Assembly (NCBI GenBank): GCA_030949985.1
Contig: JAUZRX010000025.1
Coordinates: forward strand, 1 to 64,000
Source of the DNA: Acidobacteriota bacterium
Lineage (GTDB): Bacteria; Acidobacteriota; Polarisedimenticolia; J045
Direction: 5' to 3'
DNA length: 64,000 nucleotides
This document shows positions 25,996 through 36,143 of this stretch, piece after piece. The position numbers were made by a program, and so were the translations under genes. Numbering within the stretch: position 1 is the stretch's first letter; the number at the start of each line of letters is the position of its first letter. Under the pieces are notes generated by a model. That model saw only the letters and a program-made list of their open reading frames with translations. It had not been told where the DNA came from and did no database searches.

Positions 25996-27069
25996 GTGAC
26001 TTCCGGCTCCAGTCCCCAACCTCCCTGGAACGCGCCCCCTGCCGGCCCCGTACTGGCCATCTGCGGCTGGAGCGGCTCGGGCAAGACCACCCTGCTCGAA
26101 GCGACGATTCCCCGCCTCCGCCGACGGGGCCTGGCCGTGGCGCTGGTCAAGCACGACAGCCACAAGTTCCGGGTCGATCACCCGGGCAAGGACTCCGACC
26201 GCCTGTTCAGGGCCGGCGCCGACGTGCTGCTGGGCTCGCCGGAAGAGCTCTTCGCCCGCACCCACGGCGAGCGACGACGACCGCTGCCGGTACTGCTGGC
26301 GGACCTGCTGCTGGACCACGACCTGGTCCTGGTGGAGGGGCACAAGTCCACGCCTCTTCCCAAGGTCTGGCTCGAAGGAAGCGGCGCGCCCCGACCCGGG
26401 GGCCTCGAGCAGGTGTTGGCCACACTGGCCTGGGACAGCGACCGGCCCGCGCAGCTGATCGAGCTGCTCGACGACTTCTTGCCCCGGGCCTGGAACCGCC
26501 CGCCCCTCTACGGCGGCATTCTCGTGGGCGGGCGAAGTCGCCGCATGGGGCAGGACAAGGCAGGGCTCGAGTATCGGGGCGAACGCTTCGTCGACCGGGT
26601 GGCCGCGGCCCTGGCCCCGCATGTGGAACAGACCTTCCTGCTGGGAGCCGGCCGCAGCGGTGCGGGGCATTTCCCCTCCCTGCCCGACCCCCCCGGCATC
26701 GAGGGGCCTCTCGCCGGCCTGCTCGCCGCCGTCCGCTGGGCCCCTGGAGCGGCCTGGCTGATCGCCGCCTGCGACCTGCCCCTGGTCCACTCCGAGGCCG
26801 CCGGCTGGCTGCTCCACCAGCGCCGCCCGGGAACCTGGGGCGTGCTGCCGCGCCTGGACCCCGCGGTGCCGGAGAAGGTCGAACCCCTTTTCGCCCTCTA
26901 CGAGCCCCAGACCGCCGGCCTGCTCGCCGCACTGGCCGCCACCGGCCCCCTGGCCCCCCGCCGGCTGGCGACCCACCCCAAGATCGCCGCCCCCACGCCG
27001 CCCGAACCCCTGCGCGACGCCTGGCGCAACGTCAACACCCCCGGCGACCTCGACGCCCTGCCCCGCTGA
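25996..27069 (+). CDS. mobBA: MobB-MobA fusion, molybdopterin-guanine dinucleotide biosynthesis
   Basis: The product is 357 residues. Residues ~15-165 are MobB-like, with Walker A CGWSGSGKTTLLE and LVEGHKSTPLPKV. Residues ~170-357 are MobA, beginning GGILVGGRSRRMGQDKAGLE, with AACDLPLV for the nucleotide-metal site. MobA adds GMP to Mo-molybdopterin to make the MGD cofactor of DMSO-reductase-family enzymes. GTG 25996 follows AGGAG by ten bases. The gene complements the moeA-moaC-mog-mod operon 5 kb away. It implies that the host has bis-MGD enzymes. Confidence 0.88.
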   Translation: MTSGSSPQPPWNAPPAGPVLAICGWSGSGKTTLLEATIPRLRRRGLAVALVKHDSHKFRVDHPGKDSDRLFRAGADVLLGSPEELFARTHGERRRPLPVLLADLLLDHDLVLVEGHKSTPLPKVWLEGSGAPRPGGLEQVLATLAWDSDRPAQLIELLDDFLPRAWNRPPLYGGILVGGRSRRMGQDKAGLEYRGERFVDRVAAALAPHVEQTFLLGAGRSGAGHFPSLPDPPGIEGPLAGLLAAVRWAPGAAWLIAACDLPLVHSEAAGWLLHQRRPGTWGVLPRLDPAVPEKVEPLFALYEPQTAGLLAALAATGPLAPRRLATHPKIAAPTPPEPLRDAWRNVNTPGDLDALPR

Positions 27070-27213
27070 ACCGGGCTGCTCACGAGAGTTCCACCGTGGA
27101 GCGTTGCGTCGGCGGCTCGGCGCGGCAGACGACCGGCGGAAAAACGCTCCCGCAAGCGCCCGGCGCACCCTTCCGCAACCGGAACCGGAACCGGACACCG
27201 CCCGGCCCCTCTC

Positions 27214-28500
27214 CTACGACGTCGACTTTTCCGACGCCGCCTCGGCGTGATTGATGGTCTTGATACTGATCGCCATCAGCACCACCGCCACCAGGCTGGC
27301 GGCGACGGTGACGAGGAAGTAGGTGGCGTGGGGCAGCGAGTCCCACCAGTGTCCCAGAAACCCGGAGAGGTAACCGCCCACGCCGGAGGCGACGAACCAC
27401 AGGCCCATCATCGTCGAGCGCATGCGAGGCGGGGAGACACGGGTGACGTAGGACAGGCCCATGGGGCTGAGGAAGAGTTCGGAGAGGGTGATCACGGCGT
27501 AGAAGGAGATCAGCCAGGACGCGCCGACCGGCTCGCCGGTGGCAGCGTTGAGCCTGGCGGCCTGGACCATGACCAGGAAGGCGACGGCGGTGAGAATCAT
27601 CCCGTAGAGCATCTTGGCGCCCGTGGAGGGCTCTCTTCCGCGACGGTTGAGCGCGCCCCACATCCAGACCACCAGGGGCGTGAAGAGAATGATGAAGACC
27701 GGGTTGACCGCCTGGTACCACTCCGCGGGCACTTCCCAGCGCCCGAGGAAAGGCGCGGTGTAGTCCCGGGCCCAGAACATCAGCACGTCGCCGTACTGCA
27801 TGTAGGCGGTCCAGAAGATGATCACGATGCCGAAAACCACCAGCAGAGCCCAGATTCGCCGCTTCTCCTCGGCGGGCTCGAGTTCCACCTCCTGCTCACC
27901 CTCCTCTGTCGCCCGGGTGCCGTCGGCATGGGAGACGTAGCGGTTGAAGGCCACCAGGATGATCGTGGAGAGGACCATGCCCACCGCCGCCGAGAAGAAC
28001 GCCCAGCGGAAGCCCACGTGGTGATGCAGCCAACCGGCGGAGAGCGGGGCGATGAAGGCGCCCACGTTGATGCCCATGTAGAAGATGTTGAACGCCGAGT
28101 CGCGGAGAGGACTGTTTTGCGAATAGAGGTTGCCCACCATGGTGGAGATATTGGGCTTGAAGAAGCCGTTGCCCAGCACCAAGAGCACCAGGGCCGGGTA
28201 GAACAGGGCGTAGGCACCGAGAAAGAGACCGAAGTGGCCGAGCGCCATCAGTCCAGCGCCGATCAGCACGGCCTTGCGGCAGCCCAGCCAGCGGTCGGCC
28301 AGAAAGCCGCCGAGCAGGGGCGTGAAGTAGACGAAACCGCTGTAGAAGGCGTAAGTATTGTGCAGCTGACCGGAAGGCAGACCCATCGCCTCGTCCATGT
28401 AGAGCACGAAGACGGCGAACATGGTGTAGAAGCTGAAACGCTCCCACATCTCGGTGAAGAAGAGAACGTAAAGACCTCGCGGATGCTTCCCCTGGGCCAT
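27214..28500 (-). CDS. Proton-dependent oligopeptide transporter (POT/PTR2 family)
   Basis: The product is 428 residues with about 12 membrane helices. The POT signatures are present: FFTEMWERFSFYTMFAVFVLY with its ExxER-like start, GGFLADRWLGCRKAVLIG, and FYMGINVGAFIAPL. It imports di- and tripeptides with protons. GGAG lies 8 bases before ATG 28500. A charged cytoplasmic loop (EEGEQEVELEPAEEKRR) separates the two halves. It is transcribed alone. Confidence 0.88.
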   Translation of the reverse strand: MAQGKHPRGLYVLFFTEMWERFSFYTMFAVFVLYMDEAMGLPSGQLHNTYAFYSGFVYFTPLLGGFLADRWLGCRKAVLIGAGLMALGHFGLFLGAYALFYPALVLLVLGNGFFKPNISTMVGNLYSQNSPLRDSAFNIFYMGINVGAFIAPLSAGWLHHHVGFRWAFFSAAVGMVLSTIILVAFNRYVSHADGTRATEEGEQEVELEPAEEKRRIWALLVVFGIVIIFWTAYMQYGDVLMFWARDYTAPFLGRWEVPAEWYQAVNPVFIILFTPLVVWMWGALNRRGREPSTGAKMLYGMILTAVAFLVMVQAARLNAATGEPVGASWLISFYAVITLSELFLSPMGLSYVTRVSPPRMRSTMMGLWFVASGVGGYLSGFLGHWWDSLPHATYFLVTVAASLVAVVLMAISIKTINHAEAASEKSTS

Positions 28501-28709
28501 GCCGGGTTCTCCATGGGTGGGCTCGGCGCCGATCCCGAGCCGGAAAGAAGCTCATCATGGTATCCCGAACCGGCCCGGGCTTGCGAGCCAGGCGGGAACT
28601 CGAGCTGCGGGACGGATTGCCCCGCTCTTCCCGTGAAAAGGGTCGCCGGGTTCCTACGGACGGTGAGTCCATTCGATCCGTCGTTACGCTGCAGCCCCGA
28701 GGAGGACCC

Positions 28710-29120
28710 ATGAAAAACGGACGGCGGCGGGAAGAAGTCGTGATGACCCTCTGCGAGCGTGACGGGCCGTTGACCCTGAGCTTCTCCCGCCGCCGTATCG
28801 GCAACCCGGAGGTGGCCGCCGAAAGCAGCGAAGCGATGGCGGGAACTCTCCAGGCCGGCAGCGAAGACCGACCCGACGCCGGTGTCGTTCGGCAGGAGCG
28901 CCTGGCCGCGCTGACCCGCCGCCCGGGTCGCCTGCCGGAAATCGGGCGCGCGATGATCGCCGGACAGGCCTTCGACGAAACCACCCTGGCGGAACCGGCC
29001 GATCACTTGGACCGGAGAACCGCGAACAGGGCCGACCCCTCGCGCTACTCCTCCGGTGCCGCGCCCCCGTTGCGTTCATCGAGCAACTGCTCGATGGCGC
29101 CAATCACCGCTTCGACCTGA
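28710..29120 (+). CDS. Hypothetical small protein, 3' end overlaps the hybrid kinase antisense
   Basis: The product is 136 residues with no recognised domain. It begins ATGAAAAACGG after a strong GAGGAGG ribosome site. The first ~105 codons show the third-position G/C bias of real genes. The last 25 codons overlap the 3' end of the convergent kinase gene and look less natural. The sequence is rich in Arg, Glu and Ala, with no signal peptide or membrane segment. It could be an authentic orphan gene or a chance frame behind a purine-rich stretch. Confidence 0.45.
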   Translation: MKNGRRREEVVMTLCERDGPLTLSFSRRRIGNPEVAAESSEAMAGTLQAGSEDRPDAGVVRQERLAALTRRPGRLPEIGRAMIAGQAFDETTLAEPADHLDRRTANRADPSRYSSGAAPPLRSSSNCSMAPITAST

Positions 29121-30817
29121 ATCGGCTTGGCGAGAAAGGCATCCATGCCGGCCTGTACGCACCGCCGCCTGTCCCGTTCGGTCACGTTGGCGGTCATGGC
29201 GATGATCGGCAGACTCCGGTATGGCGCCCCCAGGCTGCGAATCCGGCGCGTCGCCTCGAGGCCATCCATCACCGGCATCTGGCAGTCCATCAGCACGGCG
29301 CCGTACGCCTTGCGCTGCACGGCTTCGATGGCCTGCCGGCCGTTCGTCGCCAGGTCCACGTGAAAGCCGTGCCTGGCGAGCAGCCGCTGAGCTACGACCT
29401 GATTGACGGGGTTGTCTTCGACCAGCAGCAGGGGCAGGCGACGTAAGCGTTGCGACGGGCGGGGGATGACGGGGGCCTCCTGCGGCGACCCGCCGTGCCG
29501 GCCGGTCTGCGAGCAGGCCCATTCCAGGGCATAGGCCAGCGACGCCCTTCCCGCCGGTTTGAACACCACCAGGTGGGGCCTTGGGGCCAGGATCCGTTCG
29601 ATCCACTCCTTGGCTCCCGCGGCGGCCACCACGATCACCGGCCCCGGTTCCTCCTCGATCGATTCCAGTCGATCGATGGCCGCCTCTTGCGCGAGGGGCA
29701 GATCGACCACAAGCGCCTGCGGCCTGCCGGAACCACTCGTCAACACGACACCCAACTGCTCGAGTTTGCGCCGCAGCATCCTGCCCGCCGGGGTCGGTCC
29801 GGAGTCGAGAGTCACCGCCAGGTCACGCCATGGCGCAGGCGCCGTATCGCCTCCCTCGACTTCCGCCTCGTCGAGGGGGAGCAGCGCGTGGAATGTGGTC
29901 CCTTTCCCCGGCTTGCTCTCGAAGTCCAGGCTACCGCCCATGGCTTCGACCAGCCGCCTGGAAATCGCCAGGCCCAGGCCGGTGCCTCCGTACTTGCGCG
30001 TGGTGGACGCATCAACCTGGGAAAACGCGGCGAAGATCCGATCGTGGCGCTCGGGCGGAATGCCGATCCCGGTATCTTCTACGCTCAGGCGTAACGTCGA
30101 GCGCCCTTCCCCGCGGCGGCACACTTCCACCCGAACACCCACGCCGCCTTGCCCGGTGAACTTGATGGCGTTGCCCACCAGGTTGACCAGCATCTGTCGG
30201 AGGCGGCCGGGATCGCCGAGGAAATGCGGAGAAAGTCCATCGGGCCATTGAGACCATAGTTCGAGACCCTTGGCGTGGGCCACGGAGGACACGGTCTCCA
30301 GCACACTCTGCACCAGTCCTTCGAGATCGAAAGGCACCTTCTCGAGTTCGAGTTGTCCGGCCTCGATGCGGGAAAAATCCAGGATGTCCCCGATCAACGA
30401 GAGCAGGTGGAGGCAGGAACTGTTGAGCATTCTCACCAGTTCCCGCTGCTCGGCATCGAGCCGCGTTCCCTCCAGAACCTGCCCGATGCCGATGATTCCA
30501 TTGAGGGGCGTCCGCAGTTCGTGGCTCATCGAGGCGAGGAACTCCGACTTGGCCCGGCTGGCGGCTTCCGCCGCTTCCTTGGCCCGCACCAACTCCCGAT
30601 TCAACTCCTCGAGCTGCCGGGTACGCTCCTCAACCTGCTTGCGGAGCAGAATGTTGCGTTCGAAGACCGAGTACGCGCCGGCGGCGGAGTCCACGCTCCG
30701 TTCGACCCGGGCCATCAACGCCTGCTTGACCTTCTCCAGGGCCGCGACGCGGCGCTCGAGTTCCTCGATCTTCCGCTCGTTGGCCCCCGGGAGGGGGTCG
30801 CCCGGCCGCCCGCTCAT
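29045..30817 (-). CDS. Hybrid sensor histidine kinase with degenerate and active receiver domains
   Basis: The product is 590 residues, soluble. An N-terminal coiled coil (about 10-110) leads to HisKA with H in [16 protein letters not shown], then HATPase_c ([45 protein letters not shown]). Next comes a receiver-like stretch without the usual phosphoacceptor pattern, then a true receiver with [10 protein letters not shown] and [10 protein letters not shown]. The start ATG 30817 overlaps the stop of the FIST gene by four bases (ATGA), so the two are translationally coupled. In the known FIST-kinase pairs the FIST protein is the sensory input. There is no output domain, so phosphotransfer to a separate regulator is expected. 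Confidence 0.9.
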   Translation of the reverse strand: MSGRPGDPLPGANERKIEELERRVAALEKVKQALMARVERSVDSAAGAYSVFERNILLRKQVEERTRQLEELNRELVRAKEAAEAASRAKSEFLASMSHELRTPLNGIIGIGQVLEGTRLDAEQRELVRMLNSSCLHLLSLIGDILDFSRIEAGQLELEKVPFDLEGLVQSVLETVSSVAHAKGLELWSQWPDGLSPHFLGDPGRLRQMLVNLVGNAIKFTGQGGVGVRVEVCRRGEGRSTLRLSVEDTGIGIPPERHDRIFAAFSQVDASTTRKYGGTGLGLAISRRLVEAMGGSLDFESKPGKGTTFHALLPLDEAEVEGGDTAPAPWRDLAVTLDSGPTPAGRMLRRKLEQLGVVLTSGSGRPQALVVDLPLAQEAAIDRLESIEEEPGPVIVVAAAGAKEWIERILAPRPHLVVFKPAGRASLAYALEWACSQTGRHGGSPQEAPVIPRPSQRLRRLPLLLVEDNPVNQVVAQRLLARHGFHVDLATNGRQAIEAVQRKAYGAVLMDCQMPVMDGLEATRRIRSLGAPYRSLPIIAMTANVTERDRRRCVQAGMDAFLAKPIQVEAVIGAIEQLLDERNGGAAPEE

Positions 30818-31944
30818 CGCCCAATCGCCACTCCGGTCAGAGTCTGGTTGACGTGCAGCGAACCGTACTGCTCGCCATAGGTGCTGAAACCCACCAGGGG
30901 ACGCGAGCCGACGAGACTCCGGATCTTCTCGCCGAGTTCCCGCCGCTGAGCCTCGAGGCGACGCAGAATGCAATCGTAGGCGAGTACGAGGGCCAGGTTC
31001 GGCACGCTCTGCTCCAGATCATCCAAGACCGCGGCCATGCTGGACAGCAAGTCCTCTCCCCGAGCCACGGTCAACACGAGGCCGTCGTCGATGGCGCAGT
31101 AGAAAGTCAGACTGCCATCCTCGTTGACCTTCTGGATCGAGCGCACGTAGTACTCTCCACCGACCCGCAGCATGACCGGGTGAGTCGAGAACACCTCCGG
31201 GGTCAGTTCCTCCGCGCTCAGGCCGATGGCCGCCGCGAAGGCCTCGGCGGCGGGCAGTCCGTCGATTTCGCGGACCGTACGCTTATCCGGGTCCGAGGCG
31301 GTGATGACGATCCGCTGCCCGGTGGGCGACAGGTGCTGGCTCTTGAAGACCTTGAAGGGCAAAGTGGTTTCCACCAGAGCGAAGACCGCGCTGCTGGAAT
31401 GAAAGCCCCCGGCGTGATAGACGAAGGTCCTCTCGAAGGCCAGATCGTCCCCCGCCGAACCGCCGACGATGGGGAGCCCGCCGAAACCGGCATCGAGCGC
31501 GGCGACCAGGCGCTCTTCGACCATCGCCAGGCCATCGACCAGCAACAGGCCGAAAGCGCCCCTGGACGAAGGGCCCTTCCATCCGAAACGGTCGGCCAGC
31601 GCCTCTCGCGTCCGATCACGGACCGGATCTCCGCAAAAGTCCTCCAGGTCATCGATGAAAAGGGTCTGGACTTCGAGTTCCCCGGAAGCCAGGGTCGCCG
31701 CGACGATGCCGCCGTCGGTATAGCCGGCGGAGGAGAACTCGCCCGCCGTGGTGCAGGCCAGCACCGGGCAGTCGAAAAGCTCGTCGATGGCCGCGCCCAA
31801 CGCGTCGAGGTCGTACCGCGGGGAACAGAAGAGAAACGCCAGGCTCAACCCGTCCTGTGCCGTCTGCTCCCGGATCTCGGCAGCCGCCCCCCTGGCCCGG
31901 GGATCCCGGCTCCGGCCGATACGAACTCGCAGACGCCTCGCCAC
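30814..31944 (-). CDS. FIST N/C-domain sensory protein
   Basis: The product is 376 residues. FIST_N is about 25-220 ([58 protein letters not shown]). FIST_C is about 220-365, ending [26 protein letters not shown] domains are predicted small-ligand sensors, possibly for amino acids. GTG 31944 is chosen because GGGAGG lies seven bases upstream; the open frame to 32121 has no such site. It is coupled by a 4-bp overlap to the hybrid kinase. Confidence 0.85.
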   Translation of the reverse strand: MARRLRVRIGRSRDPRARGAAAEIREQTAQDGLSLAFLFCSPRYDLDALGAAIDELFDCPVLACTTAGEFSSAGYTDGGIVAATLASGELEVQTLFIDDLEDFCGDPVRDRTREALADRFGWKGPSSRGAFGLLLVDGLAMVEERLVAALDAGFGGLPIVGGSAGDDLAFERTFVYHAGGFHSSSAVFALVETTLPFKVFKSQHLSPTGQRIVITASDPDKRTVREIDGLPAAEAFAAAIGLSAEELTPEVFSTHPVMLRVGGEYYVRSIQKVNEDGSLTFYCAIDDGLVLTVARGEDLLSSMAAVLDDLEQSVPNLALVLAYDCILRRLEAQRRELGEKIRSLVGSRPLVGFSTYGEQYGSLHVNQTLTGVAIGR

Positions 31945-32012
31945 GAGCAGCCCTCCCACTCCAACGGCGGCTTTCGAAGAGGCGACGGGAAAGCCGCTAA
32001 CACTCCCAACGG

Positions 32013-32165
32013 TCAACTTAGTCTTCGTCGTCCGGGACGCAAGTCGTCGTCGCGGGCCTCTTCCACCAAGATCTCGAGACGCCGCAGGGCGGCCGCCAGG
32101 GCCTCCTCTACCTGCGCCCACGGCCCCGGAAGGATCGACTCACCGGGATGAACACCGGAAAGCAC
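32013..32165 (-). CDS. Possible 50-residue leader protein of the FIST-kinase operon
   Basis: This short frame starts GTG 32165 and stops TGA 32013-32015. Its centre reads WAQVEEALAAALRRLEILVE followed by EARDD, an amphipathic helix with good third-position bias. There is no clear ribosome site. It would be the first gene of the minus-strand operon, 68 bp before the FIST start. The rest of the 357-bp gap (31945-32301) shows nothing beyond promoter-like spacing for moeA. Confidence 0.3.
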   Translation of the reverse strand: MLSGVHPGESILPGPWAQVEEALAAALRRLEILVEEARDDDLRPGRRRLS

Positions 32166-32301
32166 GCGTTTGACGCCTGGCCGGCGTCAGCCCTGAACTT
32201 ACCTCGACATGAACTCCCGTCAGCCGCTTTTCCCGGCATGAAACGATGCAAACCACGGCCTTTCGCAGTGCAAAGGGCAGGCCGCGGAGTATGATGCGGT
32301 C

Positions 32302-33495
32302 ATGCTGGATCTCGACGCGGCCGTGCAGGCTCTCGACGTCGCGGTCTCCCCCCTCGAGCCGGAATGGCGGTCCCTCGAACAGGCCCGGGACCGTACCCTG
32401 GCTGCGGACGTGCGGGCCGACGGCGACCTTCCCGCGGCGGACATCTCCGCGATGGATGGCTACGCCCTGCGCCACCAGGACCTGGCAGCGGGCACTCCCC
32501 TGCCGGTGGTCCAGGAGGTGCCGGCGGGGGCCGCTCCCGCTCCCCTGCCGGAGGGCAGCGCCGCGCGCATCTTCACCGGCGCGGCGCTGCCCGCGGGAGC
32601 CGACACGGTCGTGCCCCAGGAAATGGCCGCATGTCTCGAAGACGGACGGGTCCGGCTCGAGCCCCTCGAGCCGGGTGCTCACGTGCGGCGGCTCGGCGAA
32701 CTCTTTTCCGCCGGAAGCGTGCTGGCCGCGAAGGGCGAGCGGATCACCCCCCAGCTCACCGCCCTGCTGGCCGCCGGGGGAGCGGCCCGGGTACAGGTCT
32801 TCTCCTCCCCCACCGTGGCGCTGCTGAGCACCGGCCGGGAAGTGGTGGATCCCTCCGTACGACCGGGGCCGGGTCAGATCCGCAATACCAACGGCCCCAT
32901 GTTCGCCGCCCTGGCCGCCGCGGCGGGCTGCTCCGTGGTCACCCAGGCGACCGTCGGTGACGAGTCGGACGCCCTGCGCGCCGCCCTCGAGCGCTGCCTG
33001 GCCGCCGCCGACCTGGTGCTCACCTCGGGAGGCGTTTCGGTGGGCGATTACGACCTGGTGCCCCAGGTGCTGGCGGAACTGGGAGGTGAGATCCTCTTCC
33101 ACGGTGTGGCGCTCAAGCCCGGCAAACCGGTGCTCGCCGCTCGAGTCGGCGCGAGCTGGGTGCTCGGCCTGCCCGGCAATCCCCTGGCCAGCCTGGTGGG
33201 GTGGCGCCTTTTCGGTCTGCCCCTGGCCCGCCGACTGGGCGGCGTGGAAGCTCCCTTCGGTCCACCTCTGCACCTGCCTCTGGCCGCCGACACCCCCCGG
33301 GCCCGCCGACGTACGGAACTGCGCACCGGACGCCTGGTGCGCGGAGCACGGGGCCCGGAAGTGGAAGTCCTGCCCTGGAAGGGCTCCCACGACCTGACCG
33401 CTTCCGCACGGGCCGAGACCCTGGTGCGCATCGAGCCGGATGGCGAGACGTCCGCCGGTACCATGGTTCCCTGCTACCCCCTGGAGTGCTGGTGA
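32302..33495 (+). CDS. moeA: Molybdopterin molybdotransferase MoeA
   Basis: The product is 397 residues, the normal MoeA length. ADISAMDGYALR, RIFTGAALPAGADTVVPQE, TSGGVSVGDYDLV and GLPGNPLASLV are the conserved motifs. It inserts molybdate into adenylylated molybdopterin, working with the Mog protein encoded two genes downstream. It is the first gene of a six-gene run in which every junction overlaps by 1-4 bases, so the whole set is probably one translationally coupled transcript. Confidence 0.95.
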   Translation: MLDLDAAVQALDVAVSPLEPEWRSLEQARDRTLAADVRADGDLPAADISAMDGYALRHQDLAAGTPLPVVQEVPAGAAPAPLPEGSAARIFTGAALPAGADTVVPQEMAACLEDGRVRLEPLEPGAHVRRLGELFSAGSVLAAKGERITPQLTALLAAGGAARVQVFSSPTVALLSTGREVVDPSVRPGPGQIRNTNGPMFAALAAAAGCSVVTQATVGDESDALRAALERCLAAADLVLTSGGVSVGDYDLVPQVLAELGGEILFHGVALKPGKPVLAARVGASWVLGLPGNPLASLVGWRLFGLPLARRLGGVEAPFGPPLHLPLAADTPRARRRTELRTGRLVRGARGPEVEVLPWKGSHDLTASARAETLVRIEPDGETSAGTMVPCYPLECW

Positions 33496-33974
33496 TGAAC
33501 GACCTTTCTCACATCGACGGCTCCGGCGCCGCCCGCATGGTGGACGTGGGAGACAAGCCCCCTTCCCCGCGCCGGGCCGAAGCCGAGGCCTGGCTCGAAG
33601 TCGGCGAAAAAGTCATGGCGGCCCTGGCCGATGGCGCCACACCGAAAGGCAACGTCTTCGAAACCGCCCGCCTGGCAGGCATCATGGCGGCCAAGAAAAC
33701 CGCCGACCTGATCCCCCTCTGCCATGACCTGCCCCTCGATCACGTGGCCGTGGACTTCGAGCGCGTGGGCACGCGAATCCGCGTGCGGGCCAGCGCCGCC
33801 ACCCGCTGGTCCACCGGCGTCGAGATGGAAGCCCTGACCGCGGCGGCGGTGGCGGGACTGACCCTCTACGACATGCTCAAGGCTCTTTCGAAAACCATGA
33901 CCCTCGACGGCCTGCGGCTGCTTTCCAAGTCCGGAGGACGTAGCGGAGAGTACCGCGCCGAGGAGGCACCATGA
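33495..33974 (+). CDS. moaC: Cyclic pyranopterin monophosphate synthase MoaC
   Basis: The product is 159 residues. Motifs PLCHDLPLDHV and GVEMEALTAAAVAGLTLYDM, with ATPKGNVFETARLAGI upstream, identify MoaC. It converts the MoaA product into cPMP, the first stable intermediate of molybdopterin. The ATG shares a base with the moeA stop (TGATG); GTG 33492 is an alternative start. moaA is not in the window. Confidence 0.95.
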   Translation: MNDLSHIDGSGAARMVDVGDKPPSPRRAEAEAWLEVGEKVMAALADGATPKGNVFETARLAGIMAAKKTADLIPLCHDLPLDHVAVDFERVGTRIRVRASAATRWSTGVEMEALTAAAVAGLTLYDMLKALSKTMTLDGLRLLSKSGGRSGEYRAEEAP

Positions 33975-34507
33975 GCGCAGGGCACAAGATTCGGGCGGCG
34001 GTACTGACCATCTCGGACCGCTGTCACCGGGGGGACGCCCAGGACACGGCGGGGCCTGCCGTTTCCGCCCTGCTCGAGCTCGGTCTCGACGCGGAGGTGA
34101 TCCGGGCGGGCATCGTTCCCGATGAGCGGGAGCAGGTCGCCGAAGCCCTGGTCCAGGCCGTGGACGCCGGCTGCGAGCTGGTGCTCACGGTGGGCGGCAC
34201 CGGCTGTGCGGCGCGGGACATCACCCCCGAAGCGACCCTCACCGTGATCGAGCGAGAGGTGCCGGGACTGGCGGAAGCCATGCGCGCGGCATCCCGCGAG
34301 GTCACGCCCCATGCCCTGCTCTCCCGTGCCGTCTGCGGGATCCGCGGCAACAGCCTGATCGTCAACCTGCCTGGCAGCCTCAAGGCCGCCACCGAGAACC
34401 TGGAAGCGATCCGCTCCGCCCTGCCCCACGCCGTGCGCCTGTTGCGGGGCGAGACCGCCCACCCGGAAGCCGACCGCCACCGCGGCGGTTCCACCGCCGC
34501 GGGATGA
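33971..34507 (+). CDS. mog: Molybdopterin adenylyltransferase (MogA/MoaB family)
   Basis: The product is 178 residues. VLTISDRCHRG at the start, TVGGTGCAARDITPEAT and IVNLPGSLKAATENLEAI are characteristic. It adenylylates molybdopterin for MoeA. It starts in an ATGA overlap with moaC and ends in another with modA. MogA and MoaB cannot be told apart with certainty from sequence, but the pairing with MoeA favours the adenylyltransferase role. Confidence 0.92.
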   Translation: MSAGHKIRAAVLTISDRCHRGDAQDTAGPAVSALLELGLDAEVIRAGIVPDEREQVAEALVQAVDAGCELVLTVGGTGCAARDITPEATLTVIEREVPGLAEAMRAASREVTPHALLSRAVCGIRGNSLIVNLPGSLKAATENLEAIRSALPHAVRLLRGETAHPEADRHRGGSTAAG

Positions 34508-35337
34508 GAGGTGACCTCTTGGACCGTTCCACCCGGTGGATCGCGGCCACCCTGCTGCTGGCGGCGAGCCTCACCGCCGGCAGCGCGGAACAGGCGCCCC
34601 GCCTGCTGATCCTGGCCGGATCGGCTTCCAAACCGGTCCTCACCGATGCCCTGCCGGCACTGCGCACGGCTCTCGGGGTGGAAATCGACCTGGACCTGGG
34701 CGGCTCGGGGAGCCTGCTCTCTCGCCTGGAACTGACCCACCGGGGTGACATCTACCTCCCGGGCAGCCACGACTTTCTCGAGCGAGCCATCGCGCGGGAC
34801 CTGGTGGACCCCGCAACCCGCACAGAGCTGGCCTGGCTCGCCCCGGCACTGCTCGTCCGGCGGGGCAATCCCCGCGGGATCACGTCCATCGCGGACCTCG
34901 CCCGCCCGGAGATCCGCGCCGCCATCGGCGAGCCTCGCACCGTCTGCGTGGGTCTCTACGCCCGGGAACTGGTGCAGCGCGCGGGGCTCGAGCGGAGCCT
35001 GCTGCCGCGCCTGGGCCGGGCCCGCTCCTGCGCCGCGCTGGCCAACCTCCTGGCCATGGGCTCGGTGGACGGCATCATCGGCTGGCGGGTCTTCGAAGCC
35101 TGGTTTCCCGATCGGGTCGAGGCCCACCCCCTGCCCCCCGGACTCCGGCCGCGACTGGCCACGGTGCCGGGCGCGGTGACCCGCTTCAGTGCCCGGCCCG
35201 CCCTGGCCCGCCGTGTTCTGGCCTGGCTGGCCGGTGACGCCGGACGGGAGATCTGGCGCCGCCACGGCTACCTGACCAGCCGGGAACAGGCGCAGGCCTG
35301 GCTCGAGCAGTCACGCCAGGAGCCCCGGACCCGGTGA
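34504..35337 (+). CDS. modA: Molybdate-type ABC transporter substrate-binding protein
   Basis: The product is 277 residues with a signal peptide ending near AGSAEQ. It has the type II periplasmic-binding fold (LILAGSASKPVLTDALPAL, GGSGSLLSRLE, DIYLPGSHDFLERA, LLVRRGNP). The ligand is presumably molybdate, given the operon; tungstate (WtpA-like) cannot be excluded. It is coupled to mog (ATGA) and to the permease (GTGA). Confidence 0.85.
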   Translation: MRGDLLDRSTRWIAATLLLAASLTAGSAEQAPRLLILAGSASKPVLTDALPALRTALGVEIDLDLGGSGSLLSRLELTHRGDIYLPGSHDFLERAIARDLVDPATRTELAWLAPALLVRRGNPRGITSIADLARPEIRAAIGEPRTVCVGLYARELVQRAGLERSLLPRLGRARSCAALANLLAMGSVDGIIGWRVFEAWFPDRVEAHPLPPGLRPRLATVPGAVTRFSARPALARRVLAWLAGDAGREIWRRHGYLTSREQAQAWLEQSRQEPRTR

Positions 35338-36143
35338 GCGGGGCACGATCCAGCCCCCGCGCCCCCCACGCCGCGCCCGAAGGCATGGCCGGAAAGCTGG
35401 CGCTGACGACCCTGGTCGTTCTGTCGCTCTTCCTGCTCTCGCTGATCGTCGCCCTGGTGCGCCTGGCAGCCGCCGACGCGGGCCGGCCGGCGACCTTTTC
35501 CCTTGCGTCCCTGCTGCTGACATCCCTGGCCGCGGCCCTGGCGGCCACCGGGCTGGCCCTGGCCCTGGGCGTTCCCGCAGCGCTCTGGCTGGCGCGGCAC
35601 CGTTTTCCGGGGCGTACCCTGCTGACCACCCTTCTCGACCTGCCCACCATGCTCTCACCGGTGGCGGTGGGCACCGCCCTGGTGCTCTTCCTGCGCGATC
35701 CCCCCGGGGCCTGGCTCGAAGGAGCGGGAGGCTTCCTCTTCGGCTTCCCGGGGGTGGTGCTGGCCCAGTTCACGGTGATCGTGGCCCTGGTGGTCCGCTC
35801 CGCGGAAGCCGCGTTCACCGACGTCGATACCCGTCTCGAGCGCCTGGCCGAACTCCATGGCGCCAGCCGCCGCCAGGTGCTGACCCGGGTGACCCTCCCC
35901 CTGGCCCGCCCGGGGCTGCTGGCCGCCGCCGTGCTGGCCTTCGCGCGGGCCCTCGGTGAGTTCGGCGCCACGGTGACGGTGGCGGGGACCATTCCCGGCC
36001 GGACGGAAACCCTCTCCACGGGGATCTTTCTCGCCCTGGAGTCGGGAGAGCTGGCGGGAGCCGCGCGACTGTCGCTGATCCTGGTGGCGGTGGCCGGCGT
36101 GATGCTGCTGGTGCTGCGCAAGGTGGTGGGGTGGCGCCGGTGA
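35334..36143 (+). CDS. modB: Molybdate-type ABC transporter permease
   Basis: The product is 269 residues with about six membrane helices. The EAA-like loop is ERLAELHGASRRQVLTRVTLPLARPGL, followed by GEFGATVTVAG, as in ModB/CysT permeases. The N-terminal ~20 residues before the first helix are long and proline-rich. GTG 35334 overlaps the modA stop by four bases. Confidence 0.88.
   Translation: MSGARSSPRAPHAAPEGMAGKLALTTLVVLSLFLLSLIVALVRLAAADAGRPATFSLASLLLTSLAAALAATGLALALGVPAALWLARHRFPGRTLLTTLLDLPTMLSPVAVGTALVLFLRDPPGAWLEGAGGFLFGFPGVVLAQFTVIVALVVRSAEAAFTDVDTRLERLAELHGASRRQVLTRVTLPLARPGLLAAAVLAFARALGEFGATVTVAGTIPGRTETLSTGIFLALESGELAGAARLSLILVAVAGVMLLVLRKVVGWRR

Noticed and set aside
27170-27195. 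Short ACCGGA repeats
   Set aside because: Only about three imperfect units in a convergent gap; no sign of function.
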